Shown piece after piece: positions 1 to 9,701 of a stretch of 64,000 nucleotides of DNA. Source of the stretch: Gammaproteobacteria bacterium (lineage in GTDB: Bacteria; Pseudomonadota; Gammaproteobacteria; Nitrosococcales; Methylophagaceae); the NCBI GenBank assembly GCA_029882915.1, contig JAOUJZ010000003.1, forward strand, positions 61,688 through 125,687, written 5' to 3'. A program made the position numbers and the translations under genes. Within the stretch, counting starts at the first letter, position 1, and the number at the start of each line of letters is the position of its first letter. Below the pieces are notes generated by a model. That model was not told where the DNA came from and did no database searches. It worked only from the letters and a program-made list of their open reading frames with translations.

Positions 1-474
1 AAGAATGCCAATAACACGTCAGTCAGTCATGAGCAAGTGATTGAACAAGTTGAGTTTGTGCCGACAGTTGAACCGATAACAGAGGAAACAGTTGATGTTT
101 CAACTGAAGCACCAGAGCCAGTTGTTGATACTCCGCAGCCCGAGCAATCACCTGCTGTAGACAGTATAGAGGGTGACACCGCAAAAGTTGAATCAATATC
201 GCCATCAAATAACAGCAATGCTCAGCAGTCATGGACGATTCAATTGGGTAGTTTTAGTGTGCAGGAAAATGCTCAGGCACTAAAAGATAAAGCTTCAAAA
301 CTTGGCTATGATGTAAAAATTAAGCAAGTTATCACTCAAGATCGAAGCAGTTATCGTGTTCGTATCGGTCCTGAATATGATCGACAGCAAGTGGATAAAA
401 TTGTTAATCAACTTGCTGCTCAATTAGCGATTAAACCACAAGTATTATTATCAAACCCTGAAAACAACAAATAG
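1..474 (+). CDS. dedD: SPOR-domain protein, DedD-like (5' end outside window)
   Basis: The frame is open from base 1, so the N-terminus (in DedD a cytoplasmic tail and one membrane segment) lies outside the window. What remains is an acidic, Pro/Glu/Val-rich linker of about 75 residues followed by a C-terminal SPOR domain that begins at the WTIQLGSFS motif and contains the YRVRIGP strand. SPOR domains bind denuded glycan strands at the division septum. The position just before cvpA and purF matches the conserved accD-folC-dedD-cvpA-purF order, which is why I call it DedD rather than another SPOR protein such as FtsN. The GTG at base 37 is an internal codon, not the start. Confidence 0.85.
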   Translation, partial: KNANNTSVSHEQVIEQVEFVPTVEPITEETVDVSTEAPEPVVDTPQPEQSPAVDSIEGDTAKVESISPSNNSNAQQSWTIQLGSFSVQENAQALKDKASKLGYDVKIKQVITQDRSSYRVRIGPEYDRQQVDKIVNQLAAQLAIKPQVLLSNPENNK

Positions 475-564
475 AATCCGATTTTATTAAAAATGTATGG
501 GGCGATGGCGTTCATTCTGGTAAAATTTGCAATTTCAATAAACGAGTAGCCAGCTGGATAAATA

Positions 565-1056
565 ATGATTTGGGTTGATTATGTAATTATCGGCATTATA
601 TTACTCTCGTCTGGCATCAGTGTTGTACGTGGTTTTATAAAAGAAGTCCTTTCCCTAATCAGTTGGGTATTAGCATTTTGGGTTGCTTTAACATTTGCAC
701 CTAATTTAGCCACCTTATTGGCTGATTATATTGCAACACCCTCGATTCGTTTATTTGCAGCATTCTTTGTCTTATTTGTCGCCACACTGGTTTTGGGTGC
801 GTTGGTTAATCATCTGATTTCCACCTTGGTAGAGAAAACAGGTTTAACAGGTACCGACCGATCTTTGGGTGTGCTTTTTGGTATTTTACGTGGCATTACA
901 ATTGTAGCTTTATTAGTCCTGATTGCCGGTACAACACCAATGCCTAATGATACTTGGTGGCAAAACTCATTACTGATTGAACATTTTGAAAAACTTGCCA
1001 TCTGGCTTCGTGGTCTTTTACCTGCAGATCTTGCAGAATATATACATTTTAGTTAA
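565..1056 (+). CDS. cvpA: CvpA family inner-membrane protein
   Basis: A 163-residue protein with four hydrophobic segments (about residues 5-25, 29-48, 62-85 and 105-125), the usual length and topology of CvpA (colicin V production protein). The motif RGFIKEVLSL after the first segment and the R-LG--FG--RG motif between segments three and four are family signatures. The family is linked to colicin V export and envelope homeostasis; the molecular function is not known. It lies 15 bases before purF, as in many gammaproteobacteria, and is probably cotranscribed with it. Confidence 0.93.
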   Translation: MIWVDYVIIGIILLSSGISVVRGFIKEVLSLISWVLAFWVALTFAPNLATLLADYIATPSIRLFAAFFVLFVATLVLGALVNHLISTLVEKTGLTGTDRSLGVLFGILRGITIVALLVLIAGTTPMPNDTWWQNSLLIEHFEKLAIWLRGLLPADLAEYIHFS

Positions 1057-1071
1057 TTACTAGGGCTTGTT

Positions 1072-2580
1072 ATGTGTGGAATTATTGGCATTATCAGTCA
1101 GTCAGAGGTCAATCAGGATCTTTATGATGGGCTAACTGTACTACAACATCGTGGTCAAGATGCCGCCGGTATTGTGACCTGTGACAGTAGTGGCCAGTTC
1201 TTTTTACGAAAAGCTAATGGATTGGTTAAAGATGTTTTCCATACGCGTCATATGCTTGAACTTAAAGGCAATATGGGAATTGGCCATATTCGTTATCCAA
1301 CAGCAGGTTGTTCAACTTCAGCTGAGGCGCAGCCTTTTTATGTTAACTCGCCTTTTGGTATCTCACTGGCACATAATGGTAATCTTACCAATACCAAGCT
1401 GCTCAGAGAAGAGTTATTTCAAAGCGATCGACGTCACTTGAATACAGGTTCTGATTCTGAAGTATTACTAAATATTTTGGCGCATGAATTACAAAAAACA
1501 GATCAATTGACACCGCAAGCTGATGATATATTCGAAGCTGTTGCTGAGTTACACAAGCGTTGTAAGGGGGCATATGCAGCGGTTGCAATGATTGCAGGTG
1601 TTGGGATCTTAGCGTTCCGCGATCCATACGGAATTCGTCCCGTAGTGATAGGGCAACGTGACACTAGCGATGGCAATGAATATATTGTTGCCTCTGAAAG
1701 TGTAGCTATTGATTCACTTGGTTTTGAATTGGTTCGTGATGTTGCGCCAGGAGAATGCATATTCATTGATACCAACGGAAATTTGCACGCACAACAATGT
1801 GCTGAAGCACCAATTAAGTCTCCCTGTATCTTCGAATATGTTTATTTTGCCCGCCCAGATTCAATCATTGATGGTATTTCAGTGCATAAAAGTCGTCTGC
1901 GTATGGGGACTAAATTAGCGGAAAAGATAAAACGCGATTTTCCTGAGCATGACATTGATGTTGTGATCCCTATTCCCGATACGAGTCGTAGTGCGGCATT
2001 GCAATTATCCTATGATTTAGGCGTTCCCTATCAGGAAGGGTTTATTAAAAATCGCTACATCGGACGTACATTTATTATGCCTGGGCAAACGCAGCGTAAA
2101 AAATCTGTCCGTCAGAAATTGAATGCGATAGAACTTGAGTTTAAAGGTAAAAATGTACTTCTGGTAGATGATTCCATTGTTCGTGGCACAACGTCGCAAC
2201 AGATTGTTCAAATGGCACGTGATGCAGGAGCACGCAAAGTGTATTTTGCTTCTGCTGCTCCTCCTGTACGTTACCCAAATGTTTACGGTATTGATATGCC
2301 TTCAGCACATGAGTTTGTGGCACATGAACGCAATGTGACGCAAATCGCAGAGGAACTCGGAGCCGACAGGCTCATCTATCAAGATCTTGATGATTTGATC
2401 GAAGCGGTGCAATACAACGATAATGTTCAGTGCTTTGATACCTCATGCTTTGATGGCGAATACATTACCGGCGATGTCGATGAGTCATATCTTTATTACA
2501 TTGATGCGTTGCGTAATGATGCATCCAAACAGCAGTCCAACCAAAACAATGCAGTCATAGAACTGCATAATAATGCTTAA
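1072..2580 (+). CDS. purF: Amidophosphoribosyltransferase
   Basis: First committed enzyme of purine synthesis: converts PRPP and glutamine to 5-phosphoribosylamine. The protein begins MCGIIG, so Cys2 becomes the N-terminal nucleophile of the class II glutamine amidotransferase domain after Met removal; the RHRG-type element ([10 protein letters not shown]) and HIRYPT follow. The C-terminal phosphoribosyltransferase domain carries the PRPP loop [14 protein letters not shown] near residue 365. At 502 residues it is the normal bacterial length. It follows cvpA by 15 bases. The 117 bases after it hold the promoter of the next operon. Confidence 0.97.
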   Translation: MCGIIGIISQSEVNQDLYDGLTVLQHRGQDAAGIVTCDSSGQFFLRKANGLVKDVFHTRHMLELKGNMGIGHIRYPTAGCSTSAEAQPFYVNSPFGISLAHNGNLTNTKLLREELFQSDRRHLNTGSDSEVLLNILAHELQKTDQLTPQADDIFEAVAELHKRCKGAYAAVAMIAGVGILAFRDPYGIRPVVIGQRDTSDGNEYIVASESVAIDSLGFELVRDVAPGECIFIDTNGNLHAQQCAEAPIKSPCIFEYVYFARPDSIIDGISVHKSRLRMGTKLAEKIKRDFPEHDIDVVIPIPDTSRSAALQLSYDLGVPYQEGFIKNRYIGRTFIMPGQTQRKKSVRQKLNAIELEFKGKNVLLVDDSIVRGTTSQQIVQMARDAGARKVYFASAAPPVRYPNVYGIDMPSAHEFVAHERNVTQIAEELGADRLIYQDLDDLIEAVQYNDNVQCFDTSCFDGEYITGDVDESYLYYIDALRNDASKQQSNQNNAVIELHNNA

Positions 2581-2658
2581 AATTCTGTTTAATTTTAGCT
2601 GGATATGAAATTGAAAGGCGATGACAATATAGGCTTTGTTATTTTTATATTTTGAATT

Positions 2659-2687
2659 TTGCTGTTTTACTAGTTTTCTTATATAAT
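2659..2687 (+). promoter_or_regulatory. Sigma-70-like promoter for the yceD-rpmF-plsX-fab operon
   Basis: TTGCTG at 2659-2664, a 17-base spacer, and a perfect TATAAT at 2682-2687. The expected transcript start is only about 4 bases before the yceD ATG at 2698, which has no Shine-Dalgarno sequence, so the message may be leaderless or nearly so. Inferred from sequence only. Confidence 0.55.
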
Positions 2688-2697
2688 TCCGTCGATT

Positions 2698-3222
2698 ATG
2701 CATCATAAATTGCCAAAAGAGATTGAGCCGTTCCGGTTAGCCCAAAATGGTTTAACACTGGAAGGCCAGCTACCGCTATCATCTATGCCACGACTAACCG
2801 AGTTGCTTCAGAGTAATGAAGGTATTGTTGATGTGAAGATGGCGTTTGATGTGGACCATGTCGGTACGCCATTTATGCATGGTGAGTTTAAAACCTCAGT
2901 ATCGCTTATCTGTGAGCGCTGTATGGCTCCTATGATATTGGATATGAAAGTGGATTGTTTGCTAGCGATAGTCATTAGCGAACGAAAAATAGAAGGATTG
3001 GCCGAACAATATGAACCATGGGTTCTTGATAATAATGATCCCGTGCTACTCAGCACAGTCGTCGAGGATGAATTGATTTTGTCATTACCATTGGTACCTC
3101 GACATGATGAGGCTTGTTTGCCTGATGAGTTGTGGTCAACAGGCGATGATTTTGAAGAGAGTGAAAAAGACAAACCTGTTTCACCGTTCGCAGTATTAAC
3201 AGATTTGAAAACGAAACAATAA
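2698..3222 (+). CDS. yceD: YceD/DUF177 family, 23S rRNA accumulation protein
   Basis: A 174-residue DUF177 protein. The N-terminus aligns by eye with E. coli YceD (a KLP...EPFRLAQ-like opening), the central CERCMAP motif supplies the paired cysteines, and a later VVEDELILSLPLVPRHD stretch ending in a conserved Cys matches the family, as does the terminal PFAVLTDLK. YceD is required for normal 23S rRNA accumulation and is almost always linked to rpmF, as here. The start is supported by that alignment; no Shine-Dalgarno sequence precedes it and a strong -10 element lies only 10 bases upstream. Confidence 0.92.
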   Translation: MHHKLPKEIEPFRLAQNGLTLEGQLPLSSMPRLTELLQSNEGIVDVKMAFDVDHVGTPFMHGEFKTSVSLICERCMAPMILDMKVDCLLAIVISERKIEGLAEQYEPWVLDNNDPVLLSTVVEDELILSLPLVPRHDEACLPDELWSTGDDFEESEKDKPVSPFAVLTDLKTKQ

Positions 3223-3273
3223 CAATTTAACAATTGTTAGCAGTAATATTTTTATCGAGTTGGGAGTAACAAC

Positions 3274-3453
3274 ATGGCAGTACAAAAGAGTAAAAAAAGT
3301 ACATCACGTCGCGGTATGCGTCGTTCACATGACGCATTAACAGAGACAACATTATCTGTTGATTCAACATCTGGCGAATTACATCGCCGTCACCACGTTA
3401 CAGATGATGGTTATTATCGTGGACGTAAAGTGATTGCTGATAAGAGTGAATAA
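3274..3453 (+). CDS. rpmF: 50S ribosomal protein L32
   Basis: A 59-codon gene starting [20 protein letters not shown], the typical L32 N-terminus (MAVPKRKTSKSRRDMRRSH in relatives). It is rich in Arg, Lys and His, has the central [15 protein letters not shown] segment of gammaproteobacterial L32, and ends KVIADKSE. A Shine-Dalgarno sequence (GGGAG at about 3262-3266) precedes the ATG. It sits between yceD and plsX in the standard order. Confidence 0.96.
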   Translation: MAVQKSKKSTSRRGMRRSHDALTETTLSVDSTSGELHRRHHVTDDGYYRGRKVIADKSE

Positions 3454-3465
3454 GGCTTATTTCGA

Positions 3466-4485
3466 TTGAGTCTTACAATATCTATTGATGCCATGGGTGG
3501 GGATCACGGCCCAGAAGTCGTTATCCCCTCAGCCATTCTGGCATTAAAGTCACATCCTAAGGTCAAGCTAATATTAGTTGGTGATCAAGATGTGATCCAA
3601 ACACAGCTAAATAACCACAATGTGCAAGATGATGAACGTTTATCTATTCATCATGCCACGCAACAGGTGGCCATGGACGAGTCCCCCGCAATCGCATTGC
3701 GAACCAAAAAAGACTCCTCAATGCGTGTTGCCATTAATCTGGTTAAAGATGGTATCGCTTCAGCCTGTGTCAGTGCCGGTAATACTGGCGCTCTGATGGC
3801 AACAGCACGTTTTGTTCTGAAAACACTGCCAGGCATTGAGCGTCCCGCTATCGTTTCTGCATTACCGACGGTCAAAGGACATACCTATGTTCTTGATTTA
3901 GGAGCAAATGTCGATTCCAGTGCCGAACATTTGGTGCAGTTTGCTGTGATGGGTTCAGTGCTCGCTGAGCTAGTCGAAGGCAAAAAGAACCCCACTATTG
4001 GCTTGCTCAATATCGGTTCTGAAGAAATCAAAGGTAATGAACGTGTTAAAGAAGCGGCACGCTTATTATCCGAGACAGCGTTGAACTATACTGGCTTTGT
4101 CGAAGGTGATGGTTTATATCGTGGTGAAGTTGATGTCGTGGTCTGTGATGGTTTTGTGGGCAATGTTGCACTGAAAGCCAGTGAAGGCGTCGTTCACATG
4201 ATTCGCCATTTTTTACGGCAATCATTTGGCCGTAATATCTTTACAAAAATTGCTGGGCTGATCGCCTCACCTGTTCTTAAACGGTTCCGAGATGAACTGG
4301 ATCCAAGAGCCTATAACGGGGCTAACTTCATTGGACTGCAAGGCATTGTGATTAAAAGTCATGGCGGCGCAGATGAAATTGGATTTGCCAATGCCATCAA
4401 TATTGCAATCATCGAAGCAGAAAAAGACGTCCCAAATCAGATCAGAAAGCACTTAGAGACGCTATTGCAAGGCGAGGTCGCGTGA
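3466..4485 (+). CDS. plsX: Phosphate acyltransferase PlsX
   Basis: Makes acyl-phosphate from acyl-ACP for phosphatidic acid synthesis. The protein opens with the PlsX signature [12 protein letters not shown] and has the SAGNTGA and NVGSEE-like ([11 protein letters not shown]) motifs; 339 residues is the normal length. The start codon is TTG at 3466, preceded by AAGG at a reasonable distance; no in-frame ATG exists before the DAMGG motif, so a TTG start is the only sensible choice. Its stop overlaps the GTG start of fabH by 4 bases (GTGA), indicating translational coupling. Confidence 0.95.
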   Translation: MSLTISIDAMGGDHGPEVVIPSAILALKSHPKVKLILVGDQDVIQTQLNNHNVQDDERLSIHHATQQVAMDESPAIALRTKKDSSMRVAINLVKDGIASACVSAGNTGALMATARFVLKTLPGIERPAIVSALPTVKGHTYVLDLGANVDSSAEHLVQFAVMGSVLAELVEGKKNPTIGLLNIGSEEIKGNERVKEAARLLSETALNYTGFVEGDGLYRGEVDVVVCDGFVGNVALKASEGVVHMIRHFLRQSFGRNIFTKIAGLIASPVLKRFRDELDPRAYNGANFIGLQGIVIKSHGGADEIGFANAINIAIIEAEKDVPNQIRKHLETLLQGEVA

Positions 4486-5444
4486 TCTATTCAAGGATAG
4501 CAGGAACAGGTAGTTATCTACCTGAAAAAGTACTGACTAATCATGATCTCGAAAAAATGGTCGAGACCAATGATCAATGGATCAGAGAGCGCACAGGAAT
4601 AAAAAAGCGCCATATTATTGCCGATGATGAAACAACGACAGATTTAGCCTTTAATGCTGCTGAAAAAGCTATTGAAGCAGCAGGTATCAGTAATGATGAT
4701 ATTGACCTTATCATTGTCGCGACCACCACACCTACCCGTATTTTTCCCAGTACAGCGTCGTTAGTACAGCAAAAACTCAATATCAGTAACGGCTGCCCAG
4801 CCTTTGATATACAAGCTGTGTGTACTGGTTTTGTCTATGCACTGTCTGTGGCAGATAAATTCATTAAATCAGGCAGTGTTAAAAATGCTCTGGTTATTGG
4901 TGCCGAATCTTTATCGCGTATTGTCGATTGGACAGACCGCAACACCTGTGTGTTATTTGGTGACGGTGCTGGTGCAGTAGTATTGCAAGCTTCCGAAGAA
5001 ACTGGAATCCTATCTACCCATATCCATTGCGATGGCAGTTATAATGAGTTGCTATGTGTGCCGACTGGCCCAGGCTCAATTCAAAATGGCACATCACCTT
5101 ATATTGAAATGCAGGGCAACGACGTCTTTAAAGTCGCAGTTCGAACTTTAAGTAGCATTGTTGATGAAACACTAGCGGCTAACAATTTAAATCAACACGA
5201 TGTTGACTGGTTGATTCCACATCAGGCCAATATAAGAATTATTGCTGCGACAGCTAAAAAATTAAGCATGTCAATGGATCACGTCGTAGTCACAGTTGGT
5301 GAGCATGGCAATACTTCAGCAGCCTCCATTCCGCTAGCACTTGATGTTGCTGTTCGTGATGGACGCATTCAGCGTGGCGAAACACTATTACTCGAAGCTT
5401 TTGGTGGTGGGTTCACCTGGGGCTCAACACTGTTAAAATTTTAA
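4482..5444 (+). CDS. fabH: Beta-ketoacyl-ACP synthase III
   Basis: Condenses acetyl-CoA with malonyl-ACP to start fatty acid synthesis. The catalytic triad is visible: Cys114 in AVCTGF, His near 247 in IPHQAN and Asn near 277 in [10 protein letters not shown]. At 320 residues the length matches E. coli FabH. The GTG start lies inside the last codons of plsX (4-base overlap), so translation is probably coupled. It is followed 20 bases later by fabD. Confidence 0.96.
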   Translation: MIYSRIAGTGSYLPEKVLTNHDLEKMVETNDQWIRERTGIKKRHIIADDETTTDLAFNAAEKAIEAAGISNDDIDLIIVATTTPTRIFPSTASLVQQKLNISNGCPAFDIQAVCTGFVYALSVADKFIKSGSVKNALVIGAESLSRIVDWTDRNTCVLFGDGAGAVVLQASEETGILSTHIHCDGSYNELLCVPTGPGSIQNGTSPYIEMQGNDVFKVAVRTLSSIVDETLAANNLNQHDVDWLIPHQANIRIIAATAKKLSMSMDHVVVTVGEHGNTSAASIPLALDVAVRDGRIQRGETLLLEAFGGGFTWGSTLLKF

Positions 5445-5464
5445 TATTTCCTGAGGTTTAATGC

Positions 5465-6403
5465 ATGAGTCTGGCTTTTGTATTTCCAGGACAAGGTTCA
5501 CAATCTGTTGGCATGCTGTCACAGTTAGCGACTGAGTTCACACACGTTCAATCGACATTTTCTGAAGCATCTGATGTGCTCGGCTACGATTTGTGGGATC
5601 TGGTTACATCAGGCCCAGAAGAGACACTGAATCAAACGCAACGTACCCAGCCCGCAATGTTGGCGGCCGGTATTGCTGTCTGGCGTAGCTGGCAGTCTGT
5701 GAGCGACATTCAACCAGCCTATCTTGCAGGACATAGTTTGGGTGAATACACAGCATTAGTTGCTTCAGGTGCATTGTCTTTTGTCGATGCTATAAAGCTC
5801 GTTGAACAACGCGGGCAATTTATGCAACAAGCTGTGCCTGTGGGTAAAGGGGCGATGGCTGCGATTCTCGGTTTAGAGGATAATGTGGTTCGCTCAATTT
5901 GTGAACAAGCCTCAGAAAATGGTGTGGTAGAAGCGGTTAATTTCAACTCGCCAGGTCAGGTCGTGATTGCAGGTGATGCTGATGCAGTAAACCCAGCAAT
6001 TGAACTGGCAAAAGAACAGGGTGCTAAACGTGCGTTGTTATTACCGGTAAGCGTGCCATCTCATTGTGCTTTGATGAAACCAGCTGCTGAACAATTGGCT
6101 GCCGCATTAGCAACAATTTCAATTCAAACACCGACGATTCCAGTCATCCATAATGCCAGCGTCACATCTACTGACAATGCAGCAGATATCAAACGGTTAT
6201 TGGCTGAACAACTATATAGTCCTGTTCGCTGGGTAGAAACGGTACAATGGTTTGGGCAGCAAGGTGTAGATACATTAGTTGAATGCGGTCCAGGCAAAGT
6301 ACTGGCAGGTCTAACCAAGCGTATTGATAAAACAATGACTGGGTTACCGGTATTTGACCGAGCGTCATTAGATAAAGCGTTAGAAACAGTAGGAGAAGCA
6401 TAA
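5465..6403 (+). CDS. fabD: Malonyl-CoA:ACP transacylase
   Basis: Loads malonyl groups onto ACP. It opens with the FPGQGSQ motif, carries the nucleophile Ser91 in GHSLGEY, the substrate Arg in QRGQFMQ and the catalytic His near 200 in PSHCALM; 312 residues is standard. The stop codon TAA shares its last base with the ATG of fabG (TAATG), a coupling arrangement. Confidence 0.96.
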   Translation: MSLAFVFPGQGSQSVGMLSQLATEFTHVQSTFSEASDVLGYDLWDLVTSGPEETLNQTQRTQPAMLAAGIAVWRSWQSVSDIQPAYLAGHSLGEYTALVASGALSFVDAIKLVEQRGQFMQQAVPVGKGAMAAILGLEDNVVRSICEQASENGVVEAVNFNSPGQVVIAGDADAVNPAIELAKEQGAKRALLLPVSVPSHCALMKPAAEQLAAALATISIQTPTIPVIHNASVTSTDNAADIKRLLAEQLYSPVRWVETVQWFGQQGVDTLVECGPGKVLAGLTKRIDKTMTGLPVFDRASLDKALETVGEA

Positions 6404-7146
6404 TGAGTCTAGAAGGTAAAGTTGCGTTAGTTACAGGCGCCACACGCGGTATTGGACGCGCTATTGCCACCCGTTTGGGTGAGCAGGGTGCAACAGTCAT
6501 TGGTACTGCAACCTCAGATGCTGGTGCACAAACAATTAGCGATTTCTTGAAAGAAGCGAACATTGAGGGGGCAGGTGTTGTTCTTAATGTGACTGATTCA
6601 GACTCTATCGAAGCAGTGGTATCTGACATTGAAAGCCGCTTTTCTGCTCCTGATATTCTGGTCAATAATGCCGGTATTACACGCGATAATTTATTGATGC
6701 GAATGAAAGATGATGAATGGAATGACATCATTGAAACTAATCTGACGCCGATTTATAGATTAAGTAAACGGTGTCTGCGTGCGATGACTAAAGCACGCTG
6801 GGGTCGAATCATTACCATTACTTCAGTAGTAGGAGTAATGGGTAATGCAGGTCAAACTAATTATGCAGCAGCAAAAGCGGGCGTAATCGGTTTTAGCAAA
6901 TCATTAGCTCGTGAAGTAGGTGCTCGTGGCATTACTGTTAATACAGTCGCACCAGGGTTTATTGATACGGATATGACCAGTTCATTACCAGAAGCTCATA
7001 AAACAGCTTTACTAGAACAAGTACCTGTTAAACGATTAGGCGAACCACAAGAAATTGCTGCCGCAGTTAGCTTTTTAGCAAGTTTAGATGCCGGATATGT
7101 AACAGGAGAGACTTTGCATGTGAATGGCGGCATGTATATGAATTAA
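6403..7146 (+). CDS. fabG: 3-oxoacyl-ACP reductase
   Basis: NADPH-dependent reduction of 3-ketoacyl-ACP. It is a classical short-chain dehydrogenase of 247 residues with the cofactor motif TGATRGIG near the N-terminus, NNAG near residue 87, and the catalytic Ser (ITSVVG) and YxxxK (NYAAAK). The C-terminal PEEIA-like segment, GEPQEIA, and final NGGMYM match FabG. The start overlaps the fabD stop. An AT-rich hairpin begins at its own stop codon (see 7146-7175). Confidence 0.95.
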   Translation: MSLEGKVALVTGATRGIGRAIATRLGEQGATVIGTATSDAGAQTISDFLKEANIEGAGVVLNVTDSDSIEAVVSDIESRFSAPDILVNNAGITRDNLLMRMKDDEWNDIIETNLTPIYRLSKRCLRAMTKARWGRIITITSVVGVMGNAGQTNYAAAKAGVIGFSKSLAREVGARGITVNTVAPGFIDTDMTSSLPEAHKTALLEQVPVKRLGEPQEIAAAVSFLASLDAGYVTGETLHVNGGMYMN

Positions 7147-7175
7147 TTACTTAAATTTTAAAAAGTTTAAGTAAT
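7146..7175 (+). terminator. AT-rich hairpin directly after fabG
   Basis: A perfect 10-base inverted repeat, ATTACTTAAA at 7146-7155 and TTTAAGTAAT at 7166-7175, with a 10-base loop, begins on the last base of the fabG stop codon. There is no good T-run after it, so it may be an RNA-processing or 3'-end stabilising hairpin rather than a simple terminator. It could explain separate, higher acpP expression. Confidence 0.45.
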
Positions 7176-7284
7176 TTCGAACCAAAAGTAGCCATTTAAA
7201 ACTGATTTGGCTTGTTTATAAGGTGCGTGCAATATAAAATGCCTGCACTTTTTAAGTATTTAACCACCGAAGGAAATATACGTT

Positions 7285-7521
7285 ATGAGTGATATCGAAG
7301 CCCGAGTAAAAGACATTGTTGTTGAACAATTGGGTGTTAATGCTGATGAAGTGACAGCAAATGCTTCATTTATTGATGATTTAGGTGCTGACTCTTTAGA
7401 CACAGTCGAATTAGTTATGGCGCTAGAAGAAGAATTTGAATGTGAAATTCCAGATGAGCAAGCTGAGAAAATCACTACAGTGAAAGAAGCTGTTGATTAC
7501 ATTAACTCTGTTCAGTCTTAA
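7285..7521 (+). CDS. acpP: Acyl carrier protein
   Basis: A 78-residue acidic protein; Ser37 in the [12 protein letters not shown] motif is the 4'-phosphopantetheine attachment site. The family length and motif leave no doubt. The gene has its own 138-base upstream region and a clear Shine-Dalgarno sequence (GAAGGA), fitting the high independent expression usual for acpP, and a hairpin follows it. Confidence 0.98.
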   Translation: MSDIEARVKDIVVEQLGVNADEVTANASFIDDLGADSLDTVELVMALEEEFECEIPDEQAEKITTVKEAVDYINSVQS

Positions 7522-7539
7522 TACTGATCTAAGTTAATC

Positions 7540-7584
7540 ATAGCCGTCTAGTGTGCTTGCCATGCTAGGCGGCTATGTTGTTTT
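7540..7584 (+). terminator. Hairpin between acpP and fabF, probable partial terminator
   Basis: A 12-base stem, ATAGCCGTCTAG (7540-7551) with CTAGGCGGCTAT (7565-7576) and one T-G pair, is followed by GTTGTTTT (7577-7584). The loop is 13 bases. It lies 18 bases after the acpP stop and 35 bases before fabF, where a leaky terminator would reduce fabF transcription relative to acpP. Confidence 0.65.
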
Positions 7585-7618
7585 AAGATAGCTAAAAACT
7601 TCGAAAAGAGGATGTCTG

Positions 7619-8860
7619 ATGTCTAAACGGCGTGTTGTGATAACAGGACTTGGTGCAATAACTCCTGTTGGTTTATCTGTTAAAGAAAGCTGGGATAATA
7701 TCCTTGCCGGTAAAAGTGGTATCGCACCGCTAACTATCTTTGATGTGTCAGAATTCCCTGTTCGTTTTGGTGGAAGCATTAAAAACTTCGACATCACCAC
7801 CGTCATTCCTCGTAAAGATGCTAAAAAAATGGATACCTTTATCCATTATGGTATTGCAGCAAGTAAAGAAGCTATTGAAGATTCTGGTCTTGAAATTACC
7901 GATGAAAATGCTGAGCGTATTGGTGTAGCTATTGGTTCAGGTATTGGCGGCCTGCCAGGAATTGAAGCAGGTTATGATGCCTACCTCAATGGCGGCCCAA
8001 GAAAAATTTCACCTTTTTTTGTGCCCAGCAATATTATCAATATGATTTCAGGTAATTTGTCGATTATGTATGGCATGAAAGGTCCTAATACAGCGATCGT
8101 TACCGCCTGTTCAAGTGGTACACATAATATTGCAGCAGCAGGCCGTATGATTCAATATGGCGATGCTGATGTCATGATTGCCGGTGGTGCAGAAATGTCC
8201 ACGTCAAAAACAGGCCTAGGTGGTTTCGCTGCTGCCCGTGCGTTATCAACACGTAATGAAGATCCTGTGGCTGCAAGCCGTCCATGGGATGTTGATCGTG
8301 ATGGATTTGTACTAGGTGATGGCGCTGGTGTAGTCGTACTTGAAGAATATGAGCACGCTGTTAAACGTGGCGCTAAAATTTATGCTGAACTGGCTGGTTC
8401 AGGTATGAGTTCTGATGCGTATCACATGACAATGCCATCACAAGGTGGTGAAGGCGCTGCACGTTGTATGAAGAATGCAATGGCTGATGCTGGTATTGCT
8501 GCTGATAAAATTGACTATATTAATGCACACGGCACCTCGACACCTGCAGGTGATGCTGCCGAAACTCAAGCGGTTAAAACTGCCTTAGGTACAGCTGCTG
8601 AAACTGTTGCTGTCAGTTCGACAAAATCAATGATAGGTCACTTACTAGGCGCTGCCGGTGGTGTTGAAGCTGTATTCAGTGTGCTGGCAATTCGTGATCA
8701 GGTAGCTCCACCAACTATTAATCTGGATAACCCAGATCCAGCCTGTGATCTTGATTATGTGCCACATACTGCACGTCAGATGCCTATTGATGTTGCAATG
8801 TCTAATTCATTTGGATTTGGTGGCACCAATGGTACAGTTATTTTTAAGAAGATAAGTTAA
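7619..8860 (+). CDS. fabF: Beta-ketoacyl-ACP synthase II
   Basis: Elongating condensing enzyme with 413 residues. The nucleophile is Cys164 in VTACSSG; the two catalytic histidines lie in [11 protein letters not shown] and [11 protein letters not shown], and the C-terminal [10 protein letters not shown] loop is present. The Cys-His-His set distinguishes it from FabH. The start at 7619 is preceded by GAGGATG. It is followed 15 bases later by pabC. Confidence 0.97.
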   Translation: MSKRRVVITGLGAITPVGLSVKESWDNILAGKSGIAPLTIFDVSEFPVRFGGSIKNFDITTVIPRKDAKKMDTFIHYGIAASKEAIEDSGLEITDENAERIGVAIGSGIGGLPGIEAGYDAYLNGGPRKISPFFVPSNIINMISGNLSIMYGMKGPNTAIVTACSSGTHNIAAAGRMIQYGDADVMIAGGAEMSTSKTGLGGFAAARALSTRNEDPVAASRPWDVDRDGFVLGDGAGVVVLEEYEHAVKRGAKIYAELAGSGMSSDAYHMTMPSQGGEGAARCMKNAMADAGIAADKIDYINAHGTSTPAGDAAETQAVKTALGTAAETVAVSSTKSMIGHLLGAAGGVEAVFSVLAIRDQVAPPTINLDNPDPACDLDYVPHTARQMPIDVAMSNSFGFGGTNGTVIFKKIS

Positions 8861-8875
8861 CCTGCTGATATTAAA

Positions 8876-9700
8876 ATGATTCTGATTAACGGAAAAGCCG
8901 ATGACAGAATCAATGTTGCAGATCGTGGTCTGCAATATGGTGACGGTTTATTTGAAACCATCGCCTACCGGAATGGCTTAGCTGAATTCATTGATGCCCA
9001 TCTAGATCGTATGATCGCGGGTTGTCAGCGCCTAGCTATTCCATTCCAACAGCTTGAAGTACTTCGCAGTGAACTGAACACGGTGTGTCAACAGCTAGAT
9101 GACAATGATGCCGTGATAAAAATCATTGTCACCCGTGGCAGTGGCGGCCGAGGTTATCTGGCCAATAATGATATTGAACCAACGCGTATCATCTCCACTC
9201 ATCCACTCCCACAGCACCCAGAAAGCAATAAAACTGCAGGAATTTGCGTCAGATTTTGTCAACACAATCTATCTGAAAATTCGGTTCTGGCAGGTATTAA
9301 ACATCTTAACCGGCTTGATCAGGTATTAGCGCGTAATGAATGGCATCAGTCGAATATTGCTGAAGGTTTAATGTCTGACACTCATGGCAACATGATTGAA
9401 GGTACGATGAGCAATATTTTTATTGTGAAATCGGGCCAGATTAAGACTCCTGAGCTGACTAAGTCGGGAGTGGCCGGCATCATGCGAGCTCAAATTATAA
9501 GGCTTGCTAGTGAAAATGGCCTCACAGTTGAGCAGGGTCTTATTAGCAAAAAAAACATACTGGAAGCCGATGAAGTGTTTGTATGCAATAGTATTATCGG
9601 TATCTGGCCTGTAAACAGCATCGACGGCACCAACACAGTATTCCAGATTGGTAATGTTACCCAGGGCCTTCAGCATGCTTTAGCAGAGTCGAGCAAATAA
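8876..9700 (+). CDS. pabC: Aminodeoxychorismate lyase
   Basis: A PLP-dependent fold-type IV enzyme that releases pyruvate from 4-amino-4-deoxychorismate to give p-aminobenzoate for folate. Motifs are the N-terminal DRGLQYGDGLFET, the PLP-binding Lys in GIKHLNRLDQVLA, and EGTMSNIF. The branched-chain aminotransferase relatives share the fold, but the length (274 residues) and the fabF-pabC-mltG-tmk order identify PabC. It is 1 base from mltG. Confidence 0.93.
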   Translation: MILINGKADDRINVADRGLQYGDGLFETIAYRNGLAEFIDAHLDRMIAGCQRLAIPFQQLEVLRSELNTVCQQLDDNDAVIKIIVTRGSGGRGYLANNDIEPTRIISTHPLPQHPESNKTAGICVRFCQHNLSENSVLAGIKHLNRLDQVLARNEWHQSNIAEGLMSDTHGNMIEGTMSNIFIVKSGQIKTPELTKSGVAGIMRAQIIRLASENGLTVEQGLISKKNILEADEVFVCNSIIGIWPVNSIDGTNTVFQIGNVTQGLQHALAESSK

Positions 9701-9701
9701 T

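Noticed and set aside
6189..6731. 180-residue minus-strand open frame across fabD-fabG
   Set aside because: It lies wholly opposite two well-supported fab genes, with no family resemblance.
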